In this document: piece after piece, positions 25,920-35,616 of the stretch
Position numbering within the stretch: position 1 is the stretch's first letter
Layout: the number at the start of each line of letters is the position of its first letter
NCBI RefSeq assembly: GCF_035599575.1
Contig: NZ_CP141179.1
Location: forward strand, 2,294,001-2,358,000
DNA length: 64,000 nucleotides
Direction: 5' to 3'
Source of the DNA: Roseovarius sp. Pro17
GTDB taxonomy: Bacteria; Pseudomonadota; Alphaproteobacteria; Rhodobacterales; Rhodobacteraceae
Notes under the pieces: generated by a model
Database searches by the model: none
What the model saw: the letters and a program-made list of their open reading frames with translations, nothing else
What the model was told of the DNA's origin: nothing
Program-made: the position numbers and the translations under genes

Positions 25920-28900
25920 ATGACCGAGTTCAAGAAGATCCTGATCGCCAACCGGGGCGAGATCGCGATCCGCATCATGCGCGCCGCGAACGAGCTGGGC
26001 AAACTCACCGTCGCCGTCTTTGCCGAAGAGGACAAGCTGGGCCTGCACCGCTTCAAGGCTGACGAGGCGTATCGCATCGGCGCTGGCCTTGGCCCCGTCG
26101 CCGCCTATCTCAGCATCGACGAGATCATTCGCGTCGCCAAGGAATCGGGCGCGGACGCGATCCATCCCGGCTATGGCCTGCTGTCCGAAAATCCCGATTT
26201 CGTAGATGCCTGCGTCGCGAACGACATCACCTTTATCGGCCCGCAGGCCAAAACCATGCGCCAGTTGGGCGATAAAGCCAGCGCGCGCCGCGTCGCCATG
26301 GAGGCAGGCGTGCCTGTCATTCCCGCCACCGAGGTGCTGGGCAACGACATGGACGTCATCCGAACCGAGGCCGAGGCGGTGGGATATCCGCTGATGCTAA
26401 AGGCGTCATGGGGCGGCGGCGGGCGCGGAATGCGCCCGATCAATGGGCCGGATGAGTTGGAGGAAAAGGTGCTGGAGGGCCGCCGCGAGGCCGAGGCAGC
26501 ATTTGGCAATGGCGAGGGCTACCTGGAGAAGATGATCCTGCGCGCCCGTCACGTCGAGGTGCAGATCCTCGGCGACAAGCATGGTAACATGTATCACCTG
26601 TTCGAGCGCGATTGCAGCGTGCAGCGCCGCAACCAAAAGGTGGTCGAGCGTGCGCCCGCCCCCTACCTGACCGACGCCCAGCGCCAGGAGGTCTGCGATC
26701 TGGGCTACAAGATCTGCAAGTTTGTCGGGTATGAATGCGCCGGCACTGTCGAATTCCTTATGGACATGGACACCGAACAGTTCTTTTTCATCGAAGTGAA
26801 TCCGCGCGTGCAGGTTGAACACACCGTGACCGAGGAGGTCACCGGCATCGACATCGTGCAGGCCCAGATCAAGATCGCCGAGGGCAAGACCCTGACCGAG
26901 GCCACGCGCAAGGCCAGTCAGGACGAGATCCATCTGCACGGCCACGCGCTGCAAACACGCATCACAACCGAGGACCCGCAGAACAACTTTATTCCCGACT
27001 ATGGCCGGATCACTGCCTTTCGCGAGGCGACGGGTATGGGCATCCGCCTTGATGGTGGCACAGCCTATTCGGGCGGCGTCATCACGCGCTTTTATGACAG
27101 CCTGCTGGTCAAGGTCACCGCCCACGCGCAAACGCCCGAGGCGGCGATCGCGCGGATGGACCGCGCCCTGCGCGAATTCCGCATCCGTGGCGTTTCGACC
27201 AACATCGCCTTTGTCGAAAACCTGCTGAAACATCCCACGTTCCTTAGCAACAAATACACCACCAAGTTCATCGACGAGACGCCCGAACTATTCACCTTTC
27301 GCAGTCGCCGCGACCGGGGCACCAAGGTGCTGACCTACATCGCCGACATCACCGTGAACGGCCACCCCGAGACAAAGGACCGCCCTCTTCCGCGTAAAGA
27401 CCTCAAGGATCCGCGCCCACCCATCGCGCGCGGTACGCCACAGCCCGGCACCCGCAACCTGCTTGAGGCCGAAGGACCGCAGGCCGTCGCCGATTGGATG
27501 AAGGCGCAAAAGCAGCTGCTGATCACCGACACCACCATGCGCGACGGGCATCAATCCCTGCTGGCGACGCGGATGCGCAGCCGCGATATGATCCGCGTCG
27601 CGCCCGCCTATGCCGCGCATATGCCGCAGCTGTTTTCAGTGGAATGCTGGGGCGGCGCGACCTTTGATGTCGCTTACCGATTCTTGCAGGAATGTCCGTG
27701 GCAGCGCCTGCGCGATTTGCGCGTGGCGATGCCGAACGTAATGACCCAGATGCTGTTGCGCGCCTCAAACGGCGTTGGCTACACCAACTATCCCGACAAC
27801 GTCGTGCAGGAATTCGTGCGCCAGGCCGCACAGACCGGCGTCGACGTATTCCGCGTGTTCGATTCGCTCAACTGGGTGGAAAACATGCGCGTCGCGATGG
27901 ACGCAGTGGTGGAATCGGGAAAAATCTGCGAAGGCTCAATCTGCTATACCGGCGACATCCTGAACCCCGACCGCGCCAAATATGACCTGAAATACTATGT
28001 CGGCATGGCCAAGGAAATGGAGGCCGCAGGCGCGCATGTGCTGGGCCTCAAGGACATGGCTGGATTGCTTAAACCCGCCGCCGCGCGCGTACTGATCCGC
28101 GCGCTCAAGGAAGAGGTGGGCCTGCCCATCCATTTCCACACGCATGATACGGCTGGCATCGCCTGCGCCTCGATCCTTGCCGCCGCCGATGCGGGCGTCG
28201 ATGCGGTTGATTGCGCCATGGATGCTCTGTCGGGCAACACATCTCAGGCCACTCTCGGCTCGGTGGTCGAGGCGCTGGCGCATACCGAGCGTGACACTGG
28301 CATCGACATCGCCCACGTGCGCGAAATCTCGGACTATTGGGACAGTGTTCGCGCACATTACGCCGCGTTCGAGTCGTCGATGCAGGCGCCCTCGTCCGAG
28401 GTTTACCTGCACGAGATGCCCGGCGGACAGTTCACCAACCTCAAGACGCAGGCGCGCTCGATGGGCCTCGAGGATCGCTGGCCCGAGGTGGCGCAGACCT
28501 ACGCCGATGTGAACCAGATGTTCGGTGATATCGTCAAGGTCACGCCCTCCTCCAAGGTCGTCGGCGACATGGCGCTGATGATGGTCGCCCAAGGCCTGAC
28601 GCGCGCCGATGTCGAGGATCCGAACCATGACCTCTCGTTTCCCGACTCGGTTGTCGATATGCTGCGCGGCAATCTGGGCCAGCCTCCGGGTGGCTTTCCC
28701 GCCGCACTGACCCAAAAGGTGCTGAAGGGCGAGACCCCCAATACCGACCGCCCCGGCGCGCACCTGCCAGCGATCGATCTGGAGGCCACCCGCGCCGAGC
28801 TAAGCGCGCTCCTGGACGGCAAGAGGGTCGATAACGAGGACCTGAACGGATACCTGATGTATCCCAAGGTCTTTCTCGATTACATGGGACGTCATCGCGT

Positions 28901-29360
28901 CTATGGCCCGGTGCGGGTGCTGCCAACGCGCACGTTTTTCTACGGCATGGAGCCAGGCGAAGAAATCACTGCCGAAATCGACCCCGGCAAGACACTGGAA
29001 ATTCGCCTTCAGACGGTGGGCGAGACGGGCGAAGATGGCGAGGTTCGCGTATTTTTCGAACTGAATGGTCAGCCGCGCGTGATCCGCGTGCCGAACCGTG
29101 CGGTCAAGGCAACGACAGCCGCTCGCCCCAAGGCCGAAGCTGGCAATCCGTGTCACGTCGGTGCGCCGATGCCCGGCGTCGTCGCCAGCGTCGCGGCAAA
29201 GGTCGGGGCCAAGGTAAAGGCCGACGAACTGCTGCTGACCATCGAGGCCATGAAGATGGAGACCGGCATCTATGCCGAGCGGGACGCGGTGGTCAAAGCC
29301 GTCCACGTCGTCCTTGGCGGTCAGATCGACGCCAAAGACCTGCTGATCGAGCTGGAATGA
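25920..29360 (+). CDS. pyc: Pyruvate carboxylase, 1146 aa
   Basis: Carboxylates pyruvate to oxaloacetate for anaplerosis. Domains in order: biotin carboxylase (~1-460, FKKILIANRGEIAIRIM, KASWGGGGRGMR); carboxyltransferase (~530-800, ITDTTMRDGHQSLLATRMR, with the catalytic Lys region GLKDMAGLLKP); the tetramerisation/allosteric region; and a C-terminal BCCP with EAMKMET (biotinyl lysine ~1112). The start at 25920 matches the family N-terminus; the open frame upstream is shadow. Full length, with its stop overlapping the phosphoesterase ATG. Confidence 0.97.
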   Translation: MTEFKKILIANRGEIAIRIMRAANELGKLTVAVFAEEDKLGLHRFKADEAYRIGAGLGPVAAYLSIDEIIRVAKESGADAIHPGYGLLSENPDFVDACVANDITFIGPQAKTMRQLGDKASARRVAMEAGVPVIPATEVLGNDMDVIRTEAEAVGYPLMLKASWGGGGRGMRPINGPDELEEKVLEGRREAEAAFGNGEGYLEKMILRARHVEVQILGDKHGNMYHLFERDCSVQRRNQKVVERAPAPYLTDAQRQEVCDLGYKICKFVGYECAGTVEFLMDMDTEQFFFIEVNPRVQVEHTVTEEVTGIDIVQAQIKIAEGKTLTEATRKASQDEIHLHGHALQTRITTEDPQNNFIPDYGRITAFREATGMGIRLDGGTAYSGGVITRFYDSLLVKVTAHAQTPEAAIARMDRALREFRIRGVSTNIAFVENLLKHPTFLSNKYTTKFIDETPELFTFRSRRDRGTKVLTYIADITVNGHPETKDRPLPRKDLKDPRPPIARGTPQPGTRNLLEAEGPQAVADWMKAQKQLLITDTTMRDGHQSLLATRMRSRDMIRVAPAYAAHMPQLFSVECWGGATFDVAYRFLQECPWQRLRDLRVAMPNVMTQMLLRASNGVGYTNYPDNVVQEFVRQAAQTGVDVFRVFDSLNWVENMRVAMDAVVESGKICEGSICYTGDILNPDRAKYDLKYYVGMAKEMEAAGAHVLGLKDMAGLLKPAAARVLIRALKEEVGLPIHFHTHDTAGIACASILAAADAGVDAVDCAMDALSGNTSQATLGSVVEALAHTERDTGIDIAHVREISDYWDSVRAHYAAFESSMQAPSSEVYLHEMPGGQFTNLKTQARSMGLEDRWPEVAQTYADVNQMFGDIVKVTPSSKVVGDMALMMVAQGLTRADVEDPNHDLSFPDSVVDMLRGNLGQPPGGFPAALTQKVLKGETPNTDRPGAHLPAIDLEATRAELSALLDGKRVDNEDLNGYLMYPKVFLDYMGRHRVYGPVRVLPTRTFFYGMEPGEEITAEIDPGKTLEIRLQTVGETGEDGEVRVFFELNGQPRVIRVPNRAVKATTAARPKAEAGNPCHVGAPMPGVVASVAAKVGAKVKADELLLTIEAMKMETGIYAERDAVVKAVHVVLGGQIDAKDLLIELE

Positions 29361-30163
29361 GCGCAGCCGAGATGCGCAAGATTCTGGTCTTTACCGACCT
29401 GCACTACACTGCAGCCGGCGAGTTGATCGGGCATCTAGACCCGGACGAGCGGTTTCGCGAGGGGCTGGCCCACGCATTGGACCAGTTCCCCGAGGCCGAG
29501 CGGATCGTGATCGCCGGAGACCTTGCGCATCACGGTCTGCCCAAGGAATATGCGCGGCTTGCCGCCGCGTTGGATGGATGCCCTCTGCCCGTGCATCTGA
29601 TGCTGGGCAATCATGACGCGCGCAAGCCGTTTTGTGATGCGTTTGCGCACACGCCCCTGACACCAGAGGGCCATGTGCAGCAGGTGATCGACACTGGCGA
29701 TACAAGGCTGATCCTGCTCGACACGGTGGATGAGGGTCGTCACGCCGGTATCCTCTGCGACGCCCGCCTCGCATGGCTCGATGCCGCGCTGGCGGGCGCA
29801 CAGGGGCGGCGGACGGTCGTCTTTGCCCACCATCCGCCCATGCCTGTCGGTTTTGCAGCAATGGACGCCATTGGCCTTTCGAACCGGGCCGAGTTCCTCG
29901 CGCTGCTCAAGGCGCGCGCCAGCACCTGCCAGATCGTTTCGGGCCATCTGCACCGCACGGTTTCGGGCGCTGCGGGCGGCATTGCAGCCAGCGTGATCAA
30001 GAGCACTTGCCATCAGTCGCCCATGATGCAGCCGGGTATGGACGTGCATAGCTCAGTCGACGAGCCGGGCGCGTATGGGATTCTTTACCTAGGCGATGAG
30101 GGCGTCGTAATGCACTCTGAGGATTTTGGTATCCCTGGTCGCAGACCGCTGACATATCGCTAA
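29357..30163 (+). CDS. Calcineurin-like metallophosphoesterase (CpdA-type), 268 aa
   Basis: Binuclear-metal phosphoesterase with all signature motifs: FTDLHY (residues 11-16), GDLAHHG, GNHDARK, FAHHPP and SGHLHRT. This order is that of class III cyclic-nucleotide phosphodiesterases and related glycerophosphodiesterases. cAMP is a reasonable but unproven substrate. The ATG overlaps the pyc stop (ATGA), so it is co-translated with pyruvate carboxylase. Confidence 0.88.
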   Translation: MSAAEMRKILVFTDLHYTAAGELIGHLDPDERFREGLAHALDQFPEAERIVIAGDLAHHGLPKEYARLAAALDGCPLPVHLMLGNHDARKPFCDAFAHTPLTPEGHVQQVIDTGDTRLILLDTVDEGRHAGILCDARLAWLDAALAGAQGRRTVVFAHHPPMPVGFAAMDAIGLSNRAEFLALLKARASTCQIVSGHLHRTVSGAAGGIAASVIKSTCHQSPMMQPGMDVHSSVDEPGAYGILYLGDEGVVMHSEDFGIPGRRPLTYR

Positions 30164-30176
30164 CGCCGCACGATCA

Positions 30177-30224
30177 TGGGGGTTTCACCCCCAAAACCCC
30201 AGAGTATTTGTGGAACAATGAAAG
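30177..30224 (+). repeat. Rhodobacterales-type intergenic repeat with hairpin
   Basis: TGGGGG-TTTCA-CCCCCA (30177-30193) is followed by AACCCCAGAGTATTTGTGG and AACAATGAAAG. From memory this resembles a short repeat common downstream of genes in Rhodobacteraceae (CCCC-GAGTATTT-GGA-A-ATGAA). It lies 13 bases after the phosphoesterase stop and may act in termination or mRNA stability. Confidence 0.5.
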
Positions 30225-30355
30225 TCTTAGCGGCTGGCGGCATTCGTGCTGCTGCAATCATCATCGCAGTGGGCCACAAAACTATCTGCGCACACAGCGA
30301 GGGCTGCCGGGCGCGGCTTTGGGGAACAATTTTTCGGCAACCCGGCAATTTGGCC

Positions 30356-30384
30356 TTGCAGGTGATGCGCGGAATTTGTATCTC
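30356..30384 (+). promoter_or_regulatory. Predicted tRNA-Gly promoter
   Basis: TTGCAG at 30356-30361, a 17-bp spacer, and TATCTC at 30379-30384, with the tRNA 5' end 13 bp downstream. Confidence 0.55.
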
Positions 30385-30397
30385 CCCCTCAATCGGT

Positions 30398-30472
30398 GCG
30401 GGCGTAGCTCAGGGGTAGAGCATAACCTTGCCAAGGTTAGGGTCGAGAGTTCGAATCTCTTCGCCCGCTCCA
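30398..30472 (+). tRNA. tRNA-Gly(GCC)
   Basis: 75-nt cloverleaf with encoded CCA. Acceptor GCGGGCG / CGCCCGC, anticodon loop TTGCCAA with GCC, T arm GAGAG-TTCGAAT-CTCTT. All four arms pair. Confidence 0.97.
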
Positions 30473-30501
30473 ATTAGACCGCCACCCACGGTCACAGTGA
30501 C

Positions 30502-30525
30502 AAGGTCGCCCTCGGGCGGCCTTTT
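30502..30525 (+). terminator. Intrinsic terminator after tRNA-Gly
   Basis: AAGGTCGCC / GGCGGCCTT (9 bp with one G-T pair), loop CTCG, then TTTT. It separates the tRNA from the his genes. Confidence 0.75.
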
Positions 30526-30564
30526 CTGTTTCAGGGCTTTTGCACGTTCGTGGCGGCGCGACCC

Positions 30565-30593
30565 TTGGCGGGGCCGCGCGTTCTGCCTATAAG
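30565..30593 (+). promoter_or_regulatory. Predicted promoter of the hisBHA genes
   Basis: TTGGCG at 30565-30570, a 17-bp spacer, and TATAAG at 30588-30593, ending 30 bp before the hisB ATG. No his-leader peptide with a run of His codons was seen. Confidence 0.6.
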
Positions 30594-30623
30594 CGCCGCA
30601 GAGTTCCAGCAGAAGAGATCAAC

Positions 30624-31211
30624 ATGCGCAGCGCCACAGTGACCCGCAAGACCGCCGAGACAGACATCAGCGTTGAAATCGCGCTGGATGGCTCGGGCAA
30701 CTACGACAACCGGACCGGCGTCGGGTTCTTTGATCACATGCTGGACCAGTTGGCCCGCCACGCGCTGATCGATATTACCGTCCGCTGCGAGGGCGATTTG
30801 CATATCGACGACCACCACACGGTCGAGGATGTCGGCATCGCCTTGGGTCAGGCGCTGGCTGAGGCACTGGGGGACAAGCGCGGAATTCGCCGGTATGGCG
30901 CCTGCCTCTTGCCCATGGACGACGCGCTGGTGCGCGCGGCGCTTGACCTCAGCGGGCGACCCTATCTGGTGTGGAACATGGACCTGCCGACAGCAAAAAT
31001 AGGCACCTTCGACACCGAGCTGGTGCGCGAGTTTTTTCAGGCGTTTTCAACGCATTCCGGCATGACTCTGCATGTTGACGCCCTGCACGGACTTAACAGC
31101 CATCACATGGTCGAGGCAGCGTTCAAGGCGGTCGCACGCGCGCTGCGCGACGCGGTCGAGACGGACCCGCGCAAGGCCGATGCGATCCCCTCGACAAAGG
31201 GAACGCTTTAG
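30624..31211 (+). CDS. hisB: Imidazoleglycerol-phosphate dehydratase, 195 aa
   Basis: Sixth step of histidine synthesis: dehydrates imidazole glycerol phosphate to imidazole acetol phosphate. The stand-alone form has no HAD phosphatase domain, and 195 aa is the usual length. Two Mn-binding His/Glu repeats are present ([24 protein letters not shown]), along with the N-terminal [10 protein letters not shown] and [12 protein letters not shown]. The start MRSATVTRK follows AGAAGAGA. hisH begins 4 bases after the stop. Confidence 0.96.
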   Translation: MRSATVTRKTAETDISVEIALDGSGNYDNRTGVGFFDHMLDQLARHALIDITVRCEGDLHIDDHHTVEDVGIALGQALAEALGDKRGIRRYGACLLPMDDALVRAALDLSGRPYLVWNMDLPTAKIGTFDTELVREFFQAFSTHSGMTLHVDALHGLNSHHMVEAAFKAVARALRDAVETDPRKADAIPSTKGTL

Positions 31212-31215
31212 GACC

Positions 31216-31854
31216 ATGCGAACGGTTATCGTCGATTACGAAAGCGGCAATCTGCACTCAGCCGAAAAGGCGTTTCAGCGCATGGCGCGCGAGGGCGACG
31301 CGGGCGAGGTCATCGTCACGTCCGATCCCGATACAGTGCGCCGTGCCGACCGGATCGTGCTGCCGGGTGATGGTGCCTTTGCTGCCTGTCAGGCCCAACT
31401 TTACGATCATCGCGGGCTATTCGAGGCAATGCGCGAGGCGGTGATCGACACGGGCCGCCCCTTCATGGGGATCTGCATCGGCATGCAGATGCTGGCCACG
31501 CGCGGGCTGGAGCATGGCGAGACCGACGGTTTCGACTGGATCGGTGGCACAGTGGGGCCAATCGCGCCCGGCGATGCCAGCCTGAAAGTGCCGCATATGG
31601 GTTGGAACGATCTGATTCTGGACCGCCCGCATCCAGTATTTGACGGGATCGAGACCGGACAGCACGCCTATTTCGTCCATTCCTACCAGTTCCACGTCGA
31701 TGATCCGGCCCATCTGTTGGCCCATGTCGACTATGGCGGGCCGGTCACGGCGGTCGTGGGCCGCGACAATCTGATCGGCACGCAGTTCCATCCGGAAAAA
31801 AGCCAGGCGACCGGGCTGCGTATGATCGCGAACTTCCTGCGCTGGACGCCCTGA
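31216..31854 (+). CDS. hisH: Imidazole glycerol phosphate synthase, glutaminase subunit, 212 aa
   Basis: Class I glutamine amidotransferase that supplies ammonia to HisF. The Cys nucleophile is in [11 protein letters not shown], and the His-Glu pair is in [28 protein letters not shown] at the N-terminus is typical. The start at 31216 follows the GGACC end of hisB; the longer open frame upstream is hisB shadow. The partner HisF is encoded 1.3 kb downstream. Confidence 0.95.
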   Translation: MRTVIVDYESGNLHSAEKAFQRMAREGDAGEVIVTSDPDTVRRADRIVLPGDGAFAACQAQLYDHRGLFEAMREAVIDTGRPFMGICIGMQMLATRGLEHGETDGFDWIGGTVGPIAPGDASLKVPHMGWNDLILDRPHPVFDGIETGQHAYFVHSYQFHVDDPAHLLAHVDYGGPVTAVVGRDNLIGTQFHPEKSQATGLRMIANFLRWTP

Positions 31855-31879
31855 ACCCAATTTAACAAAGAGTTACGCC

Positions 31880-32599
31880 ATGATCCTCTACCCTGCCATC
31901 GACCTCAAGGACGGACAGGCCGTGCGCCTTTTGCGCGGCGAAATGGAGGCGGCGACCGTGTTCAACGACGATCCGGCGGCGCAGGCCGAGGCGTTCGTTG
32001 CGGCTGGCTGTGAATGGCTACACTTGGTGGATCTGAACGGTGCGTTCGCCGGCACGCCGGTCAACGCGGCCCCGGTCGAGGAAATCCTGAAACGTTGCAA
32101 GGTTCCCGCGCAGTTGGGCGGCGGCATCCGCGACATGGCCACAATCGAGGGCTGGCTGTCCAAGGGGCTGGCCCGTGTCATCCTGGGGACCGTCGCTGTC
32201 GAAAACCCCGCACTGGTGCGCGAGGCAGCGCGCGCGTTTCCCGGACAGGTGGCGGTCGGCATCGACGCGCGCGCAGGCCGCGTGGCGACCAAGGGCTGGG
32301 CCGAAGAGACGGATGTGATGGTCACCGACCTCGCCCGCAGCTTTGAGGACGCGGGCGTCGCCGCGATTATATACACAGATATCGAGCGGGACGGCGCCAT
32401 GCAGGGCCCGAATATCGAGGCGACAGCGGCGCTGGCGAATGCCGTCAGCATCCCGGTGATCGCATCGGGCGGCGTCAGTTCGCTGGCGGATATCATCGCG
32501 CTGCGGGATTGCGGCGCGCCGCTGAACGGTGCGATCTCGGGCCGTGCGCTTTATGACGGGGCGCTGGATTTGCGCGAGGCGCTAACCGCGCTGGCCTGA
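31880..32599 (+). CDS. hisA: ProFAR isomerase, 239 aa
   Basis: (Beta-alpha)8 isomerase that converts ProFAR to PRFAR. The catalytic Asp8 is in YPAIDLKDG and the second acid is in [14 protein letters not shown]. Phosphate-binding loops are QLGGGIRD and ASGGVSS. It begins 25 bases after hisH and is convergent with the DUF302 gene 2 bases beyond its stop. Confidence 0.96.
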   Translation: MILYPAIDLKDGQAVRLLRGEMEAATVFNDDPAAQAEAFVAAGCEWLHLVDLNGAFAGTPVNAAPVEEILKRCKVPAQLGGGIRDMATIEGWLSKGLARVILGTVAVENPALVREAARAFPGQVAVGIDARAGRVATKGWAEETDVMVTDLARSFEDAGVAAIIYTDIERDGAMQGPNIEATAALANAVSIPVIASGGVSSLADIIALRDCGAPLNGAISGRALYDGALDLREALTALA

Positions 32600-32601
32600 C
32601 A

Positions 32602-33054
32602 CTACATACCCGACGCCTTGCCGGTCAATTTGGCCAGCGCGCCCTGCATCTTGGCGATATAGCCCGCCTCAGGCGCGATACCTTCGAGATCGCCCAGCGT
32701 CTCTGCCGGATCCTCATAGGCCAGCCAGACCTGCCCGTCCTGCTCATAGACCAATACCTTGAGCGGCAAATACAGCCCCGCCAGCGGATCGTCCTGCATC
32801 GCAGGTGTGCCCAGCTTGGGATTGCCAAAGATCAAGAGCTGCGCGGGCGCAAGGTCCATTCCCACCTTTTCAGCCCCCCCGGCATGATCGACGCGCGCGA
32901 ATACGGTGGCGCCAGCCCCCTCGACGGCGGCCTCCAGCGCATCCATCGTCACGGCCACGTCGCCTGCGGCCTTGATGCGCGTAATGTCGTCCTCACCGGC
33001 CATCACGCCGGTTCCCATCAGCGCAATCGCCGCCGCTGCCATCACTCGTTTCAT
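32602..33054 (-). CDS. Secreted DUF302 family protein, 150 aa
   Basis: Signal peptide MKRVMAAAAIALMGTGVMA, then a DUF302 domain: TMDALEAAVEGAGATVFARVDH, LLIFGNPKLGTPAMQ, and LPLKVLVYEQDGQVWLAYEDP. This small alpha/beta domain is common in periplasmic proteins of unknown role. It lies on the opposite strand inside the his cluster, between hisA and hisF, and has no evident link to histidine synthesis. Confidence 0.88.
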   Translation of the reverse strand: MKRVMAAAAIALMGTGVMAGEDDITRIKAAGDVAVTMDALEAAVEGAGATVFARVDHAGGAEKVGMDLAPAQLLIFGNPKLGTPAMQDDPLAGLYLPLKVLVYEQDGQVWLAYEDPAETLGDLEGIAPEAGYIAKMQGALAKLTGKASGM

Positions 33055-33149
33055 AGCGTCGCTCCCTCGTCATTTCGCGTCCTATCCTCTGGCATGTCGC
33101 GCCATTTGCCCATAAACAATCGCGTGACACGAAAAGGCCCCGCGATACC

Positions 33150-33914
33150 ATGCTGAAAACCCGCATCATTCCCTGCCTCGACGTGGCCGATGGCCGCGTG
33201 GTCAAGGGCGTGAATTTCGTCGATCTGATCGATGCAGGCGACCCGGTAGAATCCGCGCGCGCCTACGACGCCGCTGGCGCGGATGAGCTGTGCTTTCTCG
33301 ATATCACCGCCACACATGAGAACCGCGGCACGATGTTCGACGTGGTGCGCCGCACGGCCGAGCAGTGCTATATCCCGCTAACCGTCGGCGGCGGCGTCCG
33401 CACGCCCGGCGATGTTCGCGCGCTGCTCTTGGCAGGCGCGGACAAGGTCAGCTTCAACTCCGCCGCCGTCGCCCGCCCCGACGTGGTGCGCGAGGCGTCA
33501 GATCAGTTTGGCAGCCAATGCATCGTCGTTGCCATCGACGCCAAGACCGTAAGCCCCGGAAAGTGGGAGATTTTTACCCATGGCGGGCGCAAGGAAACCG
33601 GCATTGACGCCGTCGAGTTCGCGCAGTTGGTGGCAAGCCTTGGCGCGGGTGAGATCCTGCTAACGTCAATGGATCGCGACGGCACGCGGGCGGGGTTCAA
33701 CCTGCCGCTGACACGCGCGATATCGGATGCCGTGGACGTGCCGGTGATTGCCTCGGGCGGGGTCGGCACGCTGGATCATCTGGTCGAGGGCGTGCGCGAG
33801 GGCGGCGCCAGCGCCGTGCTGGCCGCGTCGATTTTCCACTTTGGCGAGTTCACGATTCAAGAGGCCAAGGCGCATATGGCGGCTGCCGGAATACCGATGA
33901 GGATGGGGCTATGA
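33150..33914 (+). CDS. hisF: Imidazole glycerol phosphate synthase, cyclase subunit, 254 aa
   Basis: Closes the imidazole ring using ammonia channelled from HisH, releasing IGP and AICAR. Catalytic Asp11 is in [15 protein letters not shown] and the second acid is in [12 protein letters not shown]. Phosphate loops are VGGGVRT and ASGGVGT. Its last four bases overlap the hisE start. The promoter must lie in the 95-bp gap shared with the divergent DUF302 gene. Confidence 0.97.
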   Translation: MLKTRIIPCLDVADGRVVKGVNFVDLIDAGDPVESARAYDAAGADELCFLDITATHENRGTMFDVVRRTAEQCYIPLTVGGGVRTPGDVRALLLAGADKVSFNSAAVARPDVVREASDQFGSQCIVVAIDAKTVSPGKWEIFTHGGRKETGIDAVEFAQLVASLGAGEILLTSMDRDGTRAGFNLPLTRAISDAVDVPVIASGGVGTLDHLVEGVREGGASAVLAASIFHFGEFTIQEAKAHMAAAGIPMRMGL

Positions 33915-34243
33915 CGCTTGATGATCTGGCCGGCATCATTGCAGGGCGCGCCAAGGCCAGCGCGGATACCAGTTGGACTGCGAAACTTCTGGCCAAAGGC
34001 CCCGAAAAATGCGCCGAAAAATTTGGCGAAGAGGCCATCGAGGCCATCATTGAGGCGGTCAAGGGCGATACCGCAGCGCTGACCAGCGAGGCGGCTGATG
34101 TGCTGTTTCACCTCTTGGTCATGCTGCAATCGCGCGGCGTGGCTGTGGCAGACGTCATGGCCGAGCTTGATCGCCGTCAGGGCCAATCCGGCCTTGCCGA
34201 AAAGGCCGCGCGCGCCGCACCATCGACACCCAAAGAGGGCTGA
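33911..34243 (+). CDS. hisE: Phosphoribosyl-ATP pyrophosphatase, 110 aa
   Basis: Second step of histidine synthesis: hydrolyses PR-ATP to PR-AMP. All-alpha MazG-like fold with the metal-binding [18 protein letters not shown] and [14 protein letters not shown] helices. Stand-alone, not fused to HisI, and of usual length. Translationally coupled to hisF (ATGA) and followed 1 base later by the Dabb gene. Confidence 0.95.
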   Translation: MTLDDLAGIIAGRAKASADTSWTAKLLAKGPEKCAEKFGEEAIEAIIEAVKGDTAALTSEAADVLFHLLVMLQSRGVAVADVMAELDRRQGQSGLAEKAARAAPSTPKEG

Positions 34244-34244
34244 C

Positions 34245-34535
34245 ATGATCCGTCACATCGTTTTCTTCTCGGCCACGAACGGCCATTCTGTCGAGACTGT
34301 CCGCGAGGGGCTGATGATGCTGGCCGCGATCCCGCACGCCGATCATTTCGAGGTGGGCCGCAACCTTCAGGCCGATACGATCAGCCCGGATGCACCCGAT
34401 CTGGTCGTCTATGCCGAATTCGCCGACGAGGCCGCGCTGGCTGCGTTCAAGGCGCATCCGACATATGACGCCTGCACCAAGCATGTGCGCCCCATGCGCG
34501 AGATGCGCATCGCGGCAGATTTTCACAGCGGCTAG
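34245..34535 (+). CDS. Dabb (stress-responsive A/B barrel) protein, 96 aa
   Basis: Starts MIRHIVFFSATNG and ends VRPMREMRIAADF, with LVVYAEFADEAALAAFKAHPTYD between. This is the dimeric alpha/beta-barrel pattern of the Dabb family (PF07876). These are small cytoplasmic proteins of mostly unknown activity. The start is one base after the hisE stop, so it is in the hisFE transcript. Confidence 0.85.
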   Translation: MIRHIVFFSATNGHSVETVREGLMMLAAIPHADHFEVGRNLQADTISPDAPDLVVYAEFADEAALAAFKAHPTYDACTKHVRPMREMRIAADFHSG

Positions 34536-34595
34536 GTGGCGCTTTTGCGGGCGTAACGTCATATTTTCGCCGGGTTTCTTTGCGACTCCCCGGCC

Positions 34596-35576
34596 ATGAC
34601 ACAATCCGATTTCACCCGCCTCGCTGCAATGATCTTTGGCCTCTTCTCACTGATCGTCGCGATTGCCGCAGTTCCCGAGGCGTTGAACCGGGCGGGCAGT
34701 ATCGGCGCCGACAGCATCCGGTTCGCCATGATCGCGATATCGGTGGCTGCGGGTGTCGTGTTCCTGCGAGCGCGCGCCACGATTGCGATGTTGCGTCGGA
34801 TCGCCGGCAGCACCGGTACTGGCCCTCTGCGCTTTTGCTGCGCGCTGGTCATGCCGGTGCCTGTGCTGATCAACTCTCTATCAGGGATCGTTCCCTACTG
34901 GGCGGGCCTGTGCATCATGGGCGCATTCTTGATCGCGTTCGTCTTTCCGGGCCTCGCGTTTCGCGGCGTAATCGTCACCGCGTCGTCAGCGCTGAGCATG
35001 CAGGACTTGGGCACATTAGCAAAGCCGATGATCCACCGAAACAGGTGGATCTTGTACGGCTATTCTGCGGCGACCGGCATGCTCGTGTTACCATTTATTT
35101 TTTTCATTTATGCACCGCAGGTAATCTTGTCAGAGGCGTATCGCCCGGTGGGTGAATGGCTGGCTTTCGGCCTTCCACTGGGGGTGATTGGTATAACGAT
35201 GCTGCCTCTTTTCTGGGTGGTACCTGCCGCGGCGCGACCGCGGACATTGCCCGGCCTCACAGTGTGCACGGCCGTCACCGCGTTTTTGGCGGTCGCCGGC
35301 TATAACATCATGCTGTTGAGGTCAGTTCCGGCCATCGCTGCAAGAATTGGCGGCAGCGAGATCGTGCTGTCCTATCCCATCCTAACGGTCGAGCCGGATC
35401 AAACCGGCAGATTTTGTTCCAGATCGGTTCAGATCGGCACTGATGCCGGGCCAGTAAAATTGTGCAATTTCTCTCCAGAGATGTTCGAGGCGCTGACGCA
35501 GAGTGAAACACTCCAGATCACGGGTAAATCGACTTGGATGGGCCAAGTCGCAAGCGTGATCGACGTGCCGGGCTGA
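34596..35576 (+). CDS. Integral membrane protein of unknown function, 326 aa
   Basis: About eight hydrophobic segments: residues ~10-27, 45-62, 85-105, 108-128, 155-178, 190-212, 215-235 and perhaps 240-250. A C-terminal soluble domain of ~80 residues follows, with two Cys (GRFCSRS, VKLCNFS). I recognise no family. Codon bias is less extreme and the DNA slightly more AT-rich (around 35040-35110) than in its neighbours, which could mean a recent arrival. No partner gene is evident. Confidence 0.7.
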   Translation: MTQSDFTRLAAMIFGLFSLIVAIAAVPEALNRAGSIGADSIRFAMIAISVAAGVVFLRARATIAMLRRIAGSTGTGPLRFCCALVMPVPVLINSLSGIVPYWAGLCIMGAFLIAFVFPGLAFRGVIVTASSALSMQDLGTLAKPMIHRNRWILYGYSAATGMLVLPFIFFIYAPQVILSEAYRPVGEWLAFGLPLGVIGITMLPLFWVVPAAARPRTLPGLTVCTAVTAFLAVAGYNIMLLRSVPAIAARIGGSEIVLSYPILTVEPDQTGRFCSRSVQIGTDAGPVKLCNFSPEMFEALTQSETLQITGKSTWMGQVASVIDVPG

Positions 35577-35616
35577 CGCCGACCCGCGCCAGCCAGTCAC
35601 GACTGCGCCGCCCGCC

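Noticed and set aside
35040..35110. AT-richer patch as an insertion-sequence boundary.
   Set aside because: It lies within a continuous membrane-protein frame and no terminal inverted repeats or target duplications are seen.
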